64,000 bases of DNA from NCBI GenBank assembly GCA_964481255.1, contig CAYZTZ010000005.1:1-64000 (forward strand), written 5' to 3'. Position numbers and translations under genes: made by a program. Below, in pieces: positions 24,869-34,211 of the stretch (positions are counted from its first letter, which is position 1; every line of letters starts with the position of its first letter). The notes beneath the pieces are model-generated. The model saw only the letters and a program-made list of their open reading frames with translations. It had not been told where the DNA came from and did no database searches. This DNA comes from UBA6911 sp964481255 (GTDB lineage: Bacteria; Acidobacteriota; UBA6911).

Positions 24869-26203
24869 TTAATCCCCTGCCTTCGGCGGCGTCGGTTTTT
24901 CACCCCCTGCGGACCGGATCACCAGATCAAAAGGTTTGCTGGCCTCGCCGAAATAGACGCTGACGTGCGGGAAAGGGATCTCGATTCCCCGGCTGTCGAA
25001 GGTGTTTTTGATGCGGCGGCGCAGCTCGCGCCCCACCATCCATTGCTTTTGAGGCGCCGTCTTGATACGGATCTTGATGGTCACCCGGGAATCGCCGAAG
25101 TCGTCGATTCCCATAATCTCCAGAGGCGCCAGAATATGCGGGCTGAAATCCGCATCCCCGGCAAGCTCCTCTCCAATGGACCGCAACACTTCCATGACCC
25201 CGTCTACGTTCTCCTTATATGCGACCGCGACATTGATGAGGGCATAGGAGAAATCCTTTGTCAAATTGGATACCTGTTTGATTTCACCGTTGGGGAAAAT
25301 GTGAACCACGCCTTCCAGGTCGCGCAAGACCGTCGTCCGCAGCTTGATGGCTTCCACAAGCCCTCCGACTCCATTGATTCTTACGACGTCGCCCACCCGG
25401 AGCTGGTCTTCCAGGATCAGGAAGAATCCGCTGATGACGTCGCGCACGAGGTTTTGGGCCCCAAATCCGACGGCCAGTCCGGCGATGCCGGCGCCGGTTA
25501 TGATCGGCATGATATTCATGCCGAATTCGCTGAGGATCATCATGACGGCGACGCCGATTATCAGAACAAATCCAACGCTGTTGATGATCTTCCCCAGAGT
25601 CTTCGCCCGCTTCTCGGCTTCGGACAGGCTTGTCTGATCCTCGTCCTCGACAAGGTGCTCCATGTGAGCGACCGCCAGTTTGAGGATTTTCAGCAGCACC
25701 AGCGCGCCCACCACAATGCCGACGATGCGGACAATCCGTATCCCTTCGCCTGTCAGGTCGATGTGGAGGACCTTCAGAATCAGAGCCGCCGCAAACAGCG
25801 CCAAAAAGACGTTGGAGAGCGTCCGCAGCGGCGATAGAAATCGCTGAAGGTTCTCCCGGCGGGTTTGAAGGATTCCGAGAATGGACGATATCAGCTTCGC
25901 CGAATAGAGGGTCGTCAGAAGGACGGCGGCGGCAATAATGCCCTTCCGGATACCCCGGACAGCGCCGGCAGGAACGGGCAGCAGGGAGCTGAGGAAATAC
26001 AAAACGGCCGCCAGAAGCAGCGGTGTCACCAGGCTTTCCAGATAGCCGATGAACCGATCGTCAATCCGGCTTTCGGTGCGCTTCGCCCATTTCCGCAGGT
26101 AAAAGTGGATCACAATCTTGACCATTCCGCCTGCGGTCAGCGCGACAACGGGATAGACCACATACCGGGCCTCAAATCCGAACAGTTCCGTGAGTCTTTC
26201 CAT
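24869..26203 (-). CDS. MscS-family mechanosensitive channel
   Basis: 444 residues. Several membrane segments occupy residues about 10-185. The pore helix and beta domain follow: IITGAGIAGLAVGFGAQNLV, then RDVISGFFLILEDQLRVGDV and VRINGVGGLVEAIKLRTTVL, then GVVHIFPNGEIKQVSNLTKD. The C-terminal alpha/beta domain has IKIRIKTAPQKQWMVGRELR and ends GIEIPFPHVSVYFG. It releases solutes on hypo-osmotic shock. AAAGGAG precedes ATG 26203. It is divergent from the compatible-solute glycosyltransferase gene 215 bases away, which fits an osmotic-stress context. Confidence 0.92.
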   Translation of the reverse strand: MERLTELFGFEARYVVYPVVALTAGGMVKIVIHFYLRKWAKRTESRIDDRFIGYLESLVTPLLLAAVLYFLSSLLPVPAGAVRGIRKGIIAAAVLLTTLYSAKLISSILGILQTRRENLQRFLSPLRTLSNVFLALFAAALILKVLHIDLTGEGIRIVRIVGIVVGALVLLKILKLAVAHMEHLVEDEDQTSLSEAEKRAKTLGKIINSVGFVLIIGVAVMMILSEFGMNIMPIITGAGIAGLAVGFGAQNLVRDVISGFFLILEDQLRVGDVVRINGVGGLVEAIKLRTTVLRDLEGVVHIFPNGEIKQVSNLTKDFSYALINVAVAYKENVDGVMEVLRSIGEELAGDADFSPHILAPLEIMGIDDFGDSRVTIKIRIKTAPQKQWMVGRELRRRIKNTFDSRGIEIPFPHVSVYFGEASKPFDLVIRSAGGEKPTPPKAGD

Positions 26204-26417
26204 CCTTTCTCCTTTATCCGGAAAAGAGAGTATGACGTTGCTGCAATCCTGGCAACAGGTTTAATCTCGCAGGACCTCCTCAGGACGGCGTCCTGCACCC
26301 AAGCCCAGGCCCGGCGAATGCTCCCACCGTCTACAGTCTTTTTCCCCGCAGAATCCCCCTCTCCGGGGATGCCTATAGCCGGCTGCTTTCTGCTAATAAG
26401 GGCCGAGGAGGTGCGCC

Positions 26418-27647
26418 ATGTCCGATTTTTATCAGACGGGAATGGTCGCCACGCTGCATCGCTTGAAACAGGACGGCACCGCCAGGCTGGAGGAAGGGCT
26501 GAACGAAATATCGAGACGCACGGGAATAGCCCTCGTTCTGCCGGCGCTTTACCGGGAGTTCGAAACGCCTGCCATGGCGCGCATCGTGGAGGAACTGGCC
26601 CATGTCCGTTACATCCGCCGCATCGTGCTGGCCCTGGGGGGCGCCGACGAGGCGGAATACCGCAAGGCCAAGTCCTTTTTCAAGGGCCTGCGCTGCCCCC
26701 TCGCCATCGTCTGGATGAACAGCGAGCCGATACAGGCTTTGCTGAAGCTTCTGGAGGACACCGGGATCCCGGCGGGCACCGACGGCAAGGGGCGCAGCTG
26801 CTGGATGGCCTACGGATATATCCTTGCTCAGGGCGATTGCGACATCGTGGCCCTGCACGATTGCGATATCGTGAATTACGACCGGCGATTGCTCGCCCGG
26901 CTCGTCTACCCGGTGGCGCACCCCAACCTCGGCTTCGAGTTCTGCAAGGGATACTACGCGCGCGTCACGGACCGGATGCACGGACGCGTCACGCGCCTTT
27001 TCATGACTCCGTTGATCCGCGCAATGGAGAACATGGCGCCCTCCGCCCATTTCCTCCGGTTCGTGGACAGCTTCCGCTACCCGCTGGCGGGGGAATTCGC
27101 CATGCAGGTCAACCTGGCGCGTATCAACCGCATCCCGTGGGACTGGGGTCTGGAGGTCGGGGTCCTCGCCGAAGTGTACCGGAACTGCTCCCTGTCGCGC
27201 ATCTGCCAGGTGGACCTGGCGGATAACTATGAGCACAAGCACCAGGAGCTGTCCCACGAGGACCCCTCGCGGGGACTGAGGCGCATGGCGTGCGATGTCG
27301 CCAAATCGCTCATGCGCACGCTCGCCGCGGAGGGAGTCATTTTCACGCAGGACCACTTCCGGAGCCTTGAAGTGCGCTACGTGCGCATGGCGGAAGACAC
27401 CATCGACCGCTACTGCGCGGACGCGATGCTCAACGGCCTGGAATTCGACCGACACGCCGAGGAGCTCGCCGTCGCCACCTTCGCCCAGAGCCTCCACCAG
27501 GCGGCCCAGGAGTTCATCGAGAACCCTCTGGGCCTTCCGCTCATGCCCAGCTGGAACCGCGTCCTGGCGGCCGTTCCCGATTTCTTCAACCTCCTGTTCA
27601 ACGCGGTGGAACCGGCCGCCGAACCGATCCCCAGGTTCGCCTTCTAA
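26418..27647 (+). CDS. Glucosyl-3-phosphoglycerate synthase-like glycosyltransferase
   Basis: 409 residues. A GT-A fold with the nucleotide-binding start ALVLPALYREFETPAMARIV, the acidic metal motif IVALHDCDIVNYDRRLLARL, and FEFCKGYYARVTDRMHGRVT, then RYPLAGEFAMQVNLARINRI and PWDWGLEVGVLAEVY. These, and the length near 400, match the longer bacterial GpgS group that makes glucosyl-3-phosphoglycerate from NDP-glucose and 3-phosphoglycerate. The adjoining phosphatase of the mannosyl/glucosyl-3-phosphoglycerate type supports this. Strong ribosome site GAGGAGG before ATG 26418. The sugar specificity cannot be read from sequence. Confidence 0.72.
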   Translation: MSDFYQTGMVATLHRLKQDGTARLEEGLNEISRRTGIALVLPALYREFETPAMARIVEELAHVRYIRRIVLALGGADEAEYRKAKSFFKGLRCPLAIVWMNSEPIQALLKLLEDTGIPAGTDGKGRSCWMAYGYILAQGDCDIVALHDCDIVNYDRRLLARLVYPVAHPNLGFEFCKGYYARVTDRMHGRVTRLFMTPLIRAMENMAPSAHFLRFVDSFRYPLAGEFAMQVNLARINRIPWDWGLEVGVLAEVYRNCSLSRICQVDLADNYEHKHQELSHEDPSRGLRRMACDVAKSLMRTLAAEGVIFTQDHFRSLEVRYVRMAEDTIDRYCADAMLNGLEFDRHAEELAVATFAQSLHQAAQEFIENPLGLPLMPSWNRVLAAVPDFFNLLFNAVEPAAEPIPRFAF

Positions 27648-27657
27648 GGGTCCGTAT

Positions 27658-29004
27658 ATGAGCGAGGGCTTGTTTTCGCGCGAGGCCGAGAAAGCAACCG
27701 AGAAAATCGGCGCCGCCGACATCGTGGTCGGCGTCCCGAGTTACAACAACGGCCGAACCATCGGCCATGTGATCGCGGCGGCGCAGGCCGGCCTGGAAAA
27801 ATATTTTCCGCAGTTCCGGAGCTTGATCCTCAACTCCGACGGCGGATCCAGCGACAACACGCGGGAAGCCGTCCTGCAGACCGGACTGGACAAGACGCGT
27901 CTTCTGCTTTTGACCACGCCCATGTACCCCGTGCACAGGCTCTCCTTCCCCTACCACGGAGTCCCGGGCAAGGGGAGCGCGTTCCGGCTGATCTTTCAGA
28001 TCGCTCAAAGGCTCGGCGCGCGGGCCTGCGCGGTCGTGGACTCGGATCTGAGGTCGATCACGCCGGAGTGGATCGACCTGCTGCTGAGGCCCGTCCTCCA
28101 CGCCGATTTCGATTTTGTGGGGCCCTATTACCACCGGCACAAATACGACGGGACCATTACCAACAGCATCGTGTACCCGCTGACGCGCTCTCTTTACGGA
28201 CTGCGCCTGCGCCAGCCGATCGGGGGCGATTTCGGAATCTCCCGTCGGATACTGGAGCGTTATCTCGCCAGAAAGGACTGGGAAACGGACACGGCCCGAT
28301 TCGGCATCGACATCTGGATGTCGACCATCGCGATGGCGGAGGGCTATCGGGTCTGTCAGAGCTTCCTCGGAGCCAAGCTGCACGACGCCAAGGATCCCGG
28401 CCTTCATCTGAGCGACATGCTGTATCAGGTCGTGGGCAGCGTGTTCCGGCTCATGCAGGAATACGAGCCGGTATGGAGCGCCGTCACGGGCAGCCGTGAG
28501 GTGGATTTGTTCGGTTTCCGATACGGAGTCGGCCTGGATCCTATCGAAGTCAACACAGAGCGCATGGTCGCGACGTTCCGGCGCGGCTGCGAGGAGCTGG
28601 GCGAAGTCTGGTCCGCGGCCCTCTCCCCGGAGACCTACGCGGCCGTCCTCAACATCGGATGCCGGAGCTCCGGCGCCGGCGGAACATTCAACATGGACGA
28701 CGACCTGTGGTCCCGGGCGGTGCTCGATTTCGCCGTCGCCTATAAACGGCAGCCGGTGGAACGCGGCCATCTTCTGCGCGCTCTCACGCCCCTGTACCTG
28801 GCCCGCGTCGCGTCCTTCGTCCATCAGACGCGGGCCCTCGGCTCCGACGAAGTCGAGGAAAAAATCGAGCGTCTATGCTTGTCTTTCGAGCGGAAAAAAC
28901 CGGATCTGATCCGGCGCTGGCGCAAAGAGCCGGATGCCGCGTCGCGGCCGCAGGCCGTCAGGCCTGATCGAGCAGCGGATCCGAAGCGGAGCATGGAGGT
29001 TTAA
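27658..29004 (+). CDS. Second GT-A glycosyltransferase of the osmolyte cluster
   Basis: 448 residues from ATG 27658, 10 bases after the previous stop. N-terminal GT-A domain: ADIVVGVPSYNNGRTIGHVI, LILNSDGGSSDNTREAVLQ, GVPGKGSAFRLIFQIA, VVDSDLRSITPEWIDLLL (DxD motif DSD), then YPLTRSLYGLRLRQPIGGDF and WETDTARFGIDIWMSTIAMA. This arrangement resembles family-2-type enzymes that extend glucosylglycerate, for example to mannosylglucosylglycerate, but that assignment is inference from context. The C-terminal 150 residues are helical and unassigned. Co-transcribed with the upstream synthase and the downstream membrane protein. Confidence 0.68.
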   Translation: MSEGLFSREAEKATEKIGAADIVVGVPSYNNGRTIGHVIAAAQAGLEKYFPQFRSLILNSDGGSSDNTREAVLQTGLDKTRLLLLTTPMYPVHRLSFPYHGVPGKGSAFRLIFQIAQRLGARACAVVDSDLRSITPEWIDLLLRPVLHADFDFVGPYYHRHKYDGTITNSIVYPLTRSLYGLRLRQPIGGDFGISRRILERYLARKDWETDTARFGIDIWMSTIAMAEGYRVCQSFLGAKLHDAKDPGLHLSDMLYQVVGSVFRLMQEYEPVWSAVTGSREVDLFGFRYGVGLDPIEVNTERMVATFRRGCEELGEVWSAALSPETYAAVLNIGCRSSGAGGTFNMDDDLWSRAVLDFAVAYKRQPVERGHLLRALTPLYLARVASFVHQTRALGSDEVEEKIERLCLSFERKKPDLIRRWRKEPDAASRPQAVRPDRAADPKRSMEV

Positions 29005-29008
29005 GCTT

Positions 29009-29716
29009 ATGCTGGGTTTCCTGGAACAGATTTTAAAACAGGCGGTCGAGCGGGTTTCATCCGAGATCATGGCCTACGCGCCCGGTCTGCTGGCCGCTCT
29101 ATTCATACTCCTGGTCGCCTATTTGATCGCCCGGTTGGCGCGCTGGTGCATCGTCAAGATATTCAAGGGAGTAACCCTCGACCGCTTTTTGCGGCTGACG
29201 GGGATCACGTCGATGATCGATCAGGCGGGCCGCCTGCAGACGACCACCATCGTGGCAAAATCGGTCTACTGGATTATCCTCATCGTGGGGATTCTTCTGG
29301 CGCTCGATTCCTTCAACTCCGACCTTTCCTCGCGCTTGACCGAAACCCTCGTTCTTCTGTTCCCCAAGCTGCTGGTCGCGGCGGCCATCATCGTCGTCGG
29401 GGCCTGGGTCGGCAAATACCTCGGACGGACCATCCTGATCTGGGCGGTCAATGAAGGGATGCCGTGGCCGCGAAAGCTCGCCGCATTCGTCCGGGCTTTG
29501 TTCACTTTCGGGGGAGTGGTGGCGGCCGCGGATCACCTTAATTTCGCGAAAGATGTCTTCCTGGCGGCCTTTATTCTGGTCGGGGGAGGAATCGTGCTCA
29601 CGGCCAGTCTCGCTCTGGGTCTGAGCGCAAGGGAATCCGTCCGCCGCTACCTGCAGGAGGGGAAAGGACGCGCCCAAGAGGATGCCGACGACAAGCCCCT
29701 ATGGAAGCACCTGTAA
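29009..29716 (+). CDS. Small MscS-related membrane protein (conserved TM-helix type)
   Basis: 235 residues from ATG 29009, preceded by GGAGGT that overlaps the end of the glycosyltransferase gene. Four to five membrane segments: APGLLAALFILLVAYLIARL, SVYWIILIVGILLALDSF, LLVAAAIIVVGAWVGKYLG and AAFILVGGGIVLTASLALGL. The pattern of helix, RxxxRW-type Arg residues and a GRxIL motif matches MscS-like proteins annotated as conserved TM helix, which lack the large cytoplasmic beta domain. It probably assists osmolyte release or channel assembly. Converges on the phosphatase gene. Confidence 0.75.
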   Translation: MLGFLEQILKQAVERVSSEIMAYAPGLLAALFILLVAYLIARLARWCIVKIFKGVTLDRFLRLTGITSMIDQAGRLQTTTIVAKSVYWIILIVGILLALDSFNSDLSSRLTETLVLLFPKLLVAAAIIVVGAWVGKYLGRTILIWAVNEGMPWPRKLAAFVRALFTFGGVVAAADHLNFAKDVFLAAFILVGGGIVLTASLALGLSARESVRRYLQEGKGRAQEDADDKPLWKHL

Positions 29717-29726
29717 ACCCGGGCCC

Positions 29727-30590
29727 CTATCGGCCGCCGGCGTGGAATTCGAACCGCGGGGGCGCCGCCGAATCGCCGTACCGCCGCTCATCCCGAAGAC
29801 GCCGGAGGACGGTATCCAGGACGGCTGCGTTCCAGGCTTCGGGGCCTCCGCCCGAGCACAGGCGCCCGCGCGGGACGGCGGACGCGAGCTGCCCGCTGAC
29901 GCGGGACTCGAGAAGGAGAGCCTCGTCCACCAGTCGCAAAAAGCCCGCGTCGTTGAGCCCGTCGCCGAGCCCGACCGTGGTGATACGGCCGAAAGCCCTG
30001 CGGTAATAGTGAATCAGAAGGTTGACGCAGTGCGCCTTGTCGTTGGCTCCCAGGACGTGATAGAAGCGCCCGCCGCGCGTCCAGCGTTTCTTTTGCCTCT
30101 CGATCGCCGAAAGGAGACTCGGCGCGTCTCCGTCCAGAATCTCGAAAGGCTCGTCGTATTCGCGTTGCTTCGCAAGACGGGCGATTTCAGGAGGCATATT
30201 GCAGCACAGTGCGACTTCCTCGGCGCTCATCTGATGAAAACCCTTCACGGCGCACCGGCTTTCATCCGCCGCCAGGCGCAGGCTTTCAACAAGTTCCGGA
30301 TACCTGCTGCCGAATTCGATCACCGCGTATCCGCCCCGGCGCACGGGGGTCTGGATCTCGACGGGAAAATAACCTTCAGGGATATAGAGAGCCCCTCCGT
30401 TTTCAACAATAAAGGGATCGCGGTTGCCGAGACGGCGGCGGACCGCCTCCACCTCGGAGCGGGTCTTGCTGGTGCACAGCACCAGCGGCACGCCCAGCTC
30501 CTCGAGGAGCACCAATGCAGGGACGGCGGCCTTGCAGGAGTAGTCGCCGTCCAGGAGCGTTCCATCAAGATCTGTGATAAAGACCAGCAT
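29727..30590 (-). CDS. Mannosyl/glucosyl-3-phosphoglycerate phosphatase (HAD-IIB)
   Basis: 287 residues. HAD motif I is FITDLDGTLLDG (nucleophile Asp), motif II is LVLCTSKTRSEVEAV, then FIVENGGALYIPEGYF as in Cof/MPGP proteins, the late Lys in GANDKAHCVNLLI, and motif IV TVGLGDGLNDAGFL. The cap region contains GRFYHVLGANDKA, characteristic of mannosyl-3-phosphoglycerate phosphatases. It would remove the phosphate made by the GpgS-like enzyme, yielding glucosylglycerate or mannosylglycerate. It is on the opposite strand to the two transferases, so it needs its own promoter. Confidence 0.82.
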   Translation of the reverse strand: MLVFITDLDGTLLDGDYSCKAAVPALVLLEELGVPLVLCTSKTRSEVEAVRRRLGNRDPFIVENGGALYIPEGYFPVEIQTPVRRGGYAVIEFGSRYPELVESLRLAADESRCAVKGFHQMSAEEVALCCNMPPEIARLAKQREYDEPFEILDGDAPSLLSAIERQKKRWTRGGRFYHVLGANDKAHCVNLLIHYYRRAFGRITTVGLGDGLNDAGFLRLVDEALLLESRVSGQLASAVPRGRLCSGGGPEAWNAAVLDTVLRRLRDERRYGDSAAPPRFEFHAGGR

Positions 30591-30680
30591 ACGCTTATAA
30601 TTAAACCAGGCAGCCGTCGAATGGTATCCCCTGGATAAGGGAATTTCCGTCAGAAAAGCCTTGAGCCGGGGCGGGACAGC

Positions 30681-32027
30681 ATGAAATATCGAACGATTCT
30701 TATCCTGCTGATCGGATTCGGAAGCCTGCTCGCGCTGATCGGCATCCTGGGTTTCGGCGGATTACGAAGAGCCGAACGCATCTACAATGAAGTCGCCGCC
30801 ATACACGAAGCCCATCGAGAAACGGCTCTCATGCTGGAGGATATTCAGAGCGATAACTACCTTTCCGGAATTCTCGTGCGCGATTATCTCCTGGACCCGA
30901 CTCCGGGAACCGGCCCCCAGTACCGCAAGGAGCTACTGGAACTCCGCTCCGCCCTCTCCAAACACCTTACGGCCCTCAGTCGGTCCCTGAGCCATGACGA
31001 GGGCAGAGTTCTGGAACGGCTGCGCCGGGAAATGGACATCTACTGGGAATCGCTGGATCCGGTCTTCGAATGGACTCCCCAGGAAAAGGCCGCCCGAGGC
31101 TCGGCTTTTCTAAGGAGGCAGGTGATCCCGCGGCGCTACGCCATCGTATCCATTACCCGCGAAATAGATGATCTGAACGCGAAGAACCTCCGCCGGGAGG
31201 AGGAGAGAATACGCCTCAACCGTGTCGAGCTTCGGGCCTATTTCCTGAAACTGTTCGCGTTCTCCGCGATGGTCGCCGCGGCGGTGGCCGGCATGAGCAT
31301 CTTCCGCGTATTGCGTCTGGAGCAGCGTTCGGAGGAGCAGCGCCGCAGGGCGGAGCGCGCGGAGAGGGAGCTTCGATACCTCTCTCAAAAGCTTGTGCAG
31401 GCTCAGGAAGAAGAACGGAAGTCGATCTCGCGCGAGCTGCACGACGAGATCGGCCAGCTCCTGACCGCCCTTAAAATGGAATTGGGCAACCTTTCCCAGC
31501 TCCGCGAAAGCTCCGGCAACGAATTTCAGGAGCACCTGGCCGAGGCGAAGGCTGTGACGGAAAGGACGATGCGGGCCGTGCGCGATCTGGCGATGGGATT
31601 GCGCCCCTCCATGCTTGACGACCTTGGGCTCGGGCCGGCGCTGCAGTGGCAGGTCCGCGAGTTCTCAAGCCGAAGCAGCATTCCCGTGTCGCTCGAGATC
31701 GACGGAGATCCCGGCGGCATTCCCGAGAGCGTGAGCACCTGCATCTACCGAGTCACCCAGGAAGCTCTGACGAACTGCGCGCGCCACGCCCAGGCGCAGA
31801 ACGTCCGGATCACGGTTCACGGGAGCACGGACCGGATCTTCCTGACCGTGACCGACGACGGAGTAGGCTTTGATTTTTCCGACTCCGTCGGCGCGGGCCT
31901 GGGCCTGATCGGAATGGAGGAAAGGGTGAAAAAACTGGGCGGCACTTTATCCATCTCCTCCCGGGCCCAGAGGGGCACCGTCCTGGAAGTGCAGCTTCCC
32001 CTGAAGGAACCGGAGGCGGAACCATGA
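30681..32027 (+). CDS. Membrane sensor histidine kinase (NarX/DegS-like, HisKA_3)
   Basis: 448 residues. Two membrane segments near 6-28 (ILILLIGFGSLLALIGILGF) and about 190-212 (LFAFSAMVAAAVAGMSIF) bound a helical extracytoplasmic sensor region of about 160 residues of the four-helix type. The dimerisation domain has ISRELHDEIGQLLTALKMEL with the phospho-acceptor His, and LAMGLRPSMLDDLGLGPALQ. The HATPase part has RVTQEALTNCARHAQA (N box), VTDDGVGFDF (G1) and GLGLIGMEERVKKLGG (G2). It overlaps the response regulator by 4 bases (ATGA). The stimulus is unknown. Confidence 0.92.
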   Translation: MKYRTILILLIGFGSLLALIGILGFGGLRRAERIYNEVAAIHEAHRETALMLEDIQSDNYLSGILVRDYLLDPTPGTGPQYRKELLELRSALSKHLTALSRSLSHDEGRVLERLRREMDIYWESLDPVFEWTPQEKAARGSAFLRRQVIPRRYAIVSITREIDDLNAKNLRREEERIRLNRVELRAYFLKLFAFSAMVAAAVAGMSIFRVLRLEQRSEEQRRRAERAERELRYLSQKLVQAQEEERKSISRELHDEIGQLLTALKMELGNLSQLRESSGNEFQEHLAEAKAVTERTMRAVRDLAMGLRPSMLDDLGLGPALQWQVREFSSRSSIPVSLEIDGDPGGIPESVSTCIYRVTQEALTNCARHAQAQNVRITVHGSTDRIFLTVTDDGVGFDFSDSVGAGLGLIGMEERVKKLGGTLSISSRAQRGTVLEVQLPLKEPEAEP

Positions 32028-32674
32028 GCGATACCCGCATTTTGCTGGCCGATGATCACGGTGTTGTGAGGAAGGGGCTCCGCTTCCTGTTGGAGCGGCA
32101 ACCTGGAATGGAGGTTGTCGGCGAGGCCTCGGACGGCCGCGAGGCCGTGAAGCTGGCCGGGGAGCTCGCGCCGCATGTCGTCATCATGGACGTCGCCATG
32201 CCGCTTCTCAACGGGATAGACGCAACCGCCCAGATCGTCAAGAGCAATCCGAGAACGGGCGTCATCATGCTCAGCATGCACTCCGACGAGGCCTACCTGG
32301 TGCGGGCCCTGAGCGCCGGCGCCAAAGGTTATCTGTTAAAAGACTCCGCAGAGACGGATCTTGTCAGGGCTGTCCAGGTTGTGGCCCAGGGGCGCCCCTT
32401 TTTCAGTCCCCAGATCGCCCAGACCCTGCTCGAAGACTATATGCGGACGCTGCAGCAGAGGGGGCTCGAGGATTCCTATGATATCCTGACGGAGCGCGAG
32501 CGGGAGGTGCTCCAGCTTCTCGCGGAAGGGAAGTCCAACAAGGAAGTCGCGTCGATCCTCAACCTGAGCCCCTATACCGTCGAAACGCACCGCACCAACC
32601 TCATGCAGAAACTCAACCTCCACAATACCGCGGAGATCGTGCTTTACGCCGTGCGCAAAAAGATCATCGCCTGA
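32024..32674 (+). CDS. NarL/FixJ-family response regulator
   Basis: 216 residues. Receiver domain: ILLADDHGVVRKGLRFLLE with the acidic pair, VVIMDVAMPLLNGID with the phospho-acceptor Asp, MLSMHSDEAY (Thr/Ser switch) and LSAGAKGYLLKDSAE with the conserved Lys. Linker, then a LuxR-type HTH: DILTEREREVLQLLAEGKSN, KEVASILNLSPYTVETHRTN and LMQKLNLHNTAEIVLYAV. It is translationally coupled to the sensor kinase and should act on promoters of unknown targets. Confidence 0.95.
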   Translation: MSDTRILLADDHGVVRKGLRFLLERQPGMEVVGEASDGREAVKLAGELAPHVVIMDVAMPLLNGIDATAQIVKSNPRTGVIMLSMHSDEAYLVRALSAGAKGYLLKDSAETDLVRAVQVVAQGRPFFSPQIAQTLLEDYMRTLQQRGLEDSYDILTEREREVLQLLAEGKSNKEVASILNLSPYTVETHRTNLMQKLNLHNTAEIVLYAVRKKIIA

Positions 32675-32767
32675 GCCGCACTCCGCACGGAACAACGCGG
32701 CGCGATAGCGCCCATCGGACCGGTTTTCGAACCGCGAAGGGGGCGTCCCTATCTCCCGCGCTCCGAA

Positions 32768-32790
32768 ATTCGATATTCGACATTCTGAGG
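32768..32790 (+). repeat. Dispersed short intergenic repeat, copy 3
   Basis: ATTCGATATTCGACATTCTG, followed by AGG, related to 5453-5478 and 10955-10984. It sits in the spacer between the response regulator and mtaB. Confidence 0.5.
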
Positions 32791-32890
32791 GTCAATGCCG
32801 CGTTACGAAAGCTCACCGGCTATGCGGCCCTTTGAGCGATTATCCGATGGGCGATGAGCTCCTGCGTCTTCGCACCCGCAGGCCGGAGCT

Positions 32891-34211
32891 TCAGGCGCAT
32901 ACGCCGTCCTGCTCGATGCTCGCGAGTGTAGCGTCCGCGCGGACGTCCTCGATGCGGACGTTCACCAGGCGGTTGGGAGGCACCATGAGGCGGGGCACGC
33001 GCGCGTGGATGTAGTTTCCGGTGAGCACCACTCCGGCGCCGAGGTCTTCCTCTTTCGCCAGGGTGATCGCGGGCAGAACCTTCCCGAGAAAGCGGCGTCG
33101 GAAGGCGAGACTCTTGGAGCGGGAGATTTCAAGCAATTGAGCGAGGCGCCGCTTCACCACCGCCGGCGGGACGCGGCCCGGCATGGAACAGGCTTCCGTT
33201 CCCTCCCGCGGCGAGAAGGGGAAGACGTGGAGATACGCCAGCGGCGACTCCTCAATCAGAGCGCACGTCTCGGAAAAATCCTGGTCCGTCTCTCCGGGAA
33301 ATCCTACAAGGACATCCGTGCCGAGCCCGACATCCGGTATCGCTTCCCGGATCGACCGCAGCAGGGCGCGGAAGCGCGCGGCGGTGTAAGGCCGGCGCAT
33401 GCGGCGCAGCAAGCGGTCGCTGCCGCTCTGCAGCGGAATATGAAAGTGACGGGCGAAAAGCGGACTCCCGGCCGCGAGGCCGATGAGCTCGAGGTCAAAA
33501 TGCATCGGCTCAATACTGCTCAGACGTATTCGCCCGAGACCGGGGACCTTCAGAATCCGCCGAAGCAGATCGGCCAGTCGCGGGTGGCCCTTGATCTTGA
33601 GCCCGTAGGCCCCGAGGTGAACCCCGGTGAGGACTATTTCCTGAAAGCCCCTGCCGACGAGAGCGCGGATTTCGGCCAGAACCTCCCCGGGCCGGGCGCT
33701 TCTCCCGGGCCCGCGGACATGCGGGACGATGCAGTAGGAACAACACGCGTCGCACCCGTCCTGCAGTTTGACCAGGGGGCGCGTTTTCCCTCCCGTCCGC
33801 GCCATGGGCGGGAGGCTAAAAGCGGGTTCCGTTCCGAAAGGGGAATGAAAAATCCCGTTCGTGGAAGGCGGCGCGTGGTCTCCAATAATCTCCGGCAGGC
33901 GATCCCTGTCGGCGTTTCCCGCGACGATACTCACGCCGGGGACGGCGGCCAGTGTCTCCGGATCGCGCTGGGCGTAGCATCCTGTCACGGCCAGGCGCGC
34001 CGCGGGATTTTCGCGATGCAGGCGCCTCAAGGCCTGGCGCGCCTGCTGATCCGAACGGTGCGTGACGGTGCATGTATTGACGATAATCCAGTCCGCGTCG
34101 CGCGCGCTTTCGCATTCCGTCATGGCCGCACGGCAGAGACCTTCGCGGATCGCGGCGCTGTCGGCCTGGTTGCAGCGGCATCCGAAAGTCCGGACGCAAA
34201 ACCTAGACATT
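32891..34211 (-). CDS. mtaB: tRNA t6A37 methylthiotransferase
   Basis: 439 residues from ATG 34211 (MSRFCVRTFGCRCNQADS), the start preferred over longer frames because it begins the UPF0004 domain. UPF0004 cysteines: FGCRCN, VNTCTVTHRSDQQAR and AVTGCYAQRDPE. Radical-SAM Cx3Cx2C: QDGCDACCSYCIVPHVRG. Then EIVLTGVHLGAYG, RLSSIEPMHF, HIPLQSGSDRLLRRMRRPY, TDVLVGFPGETDQDF and a C-terminal TRAM domain near 375-430. It converts t6A to ms2t6A at tRNA position 37. Its start overlaps the end of purE by 9 bases. Confidence 0.9.

Noticed and set aside
25865..27226. 453-codon plus-strand frame across the MscS/GpgS-like boundary
   Set aside because: Shadow of two real genes on opposite strands. The GpgS-like frame from 26418 has the ribosome site and motifs.
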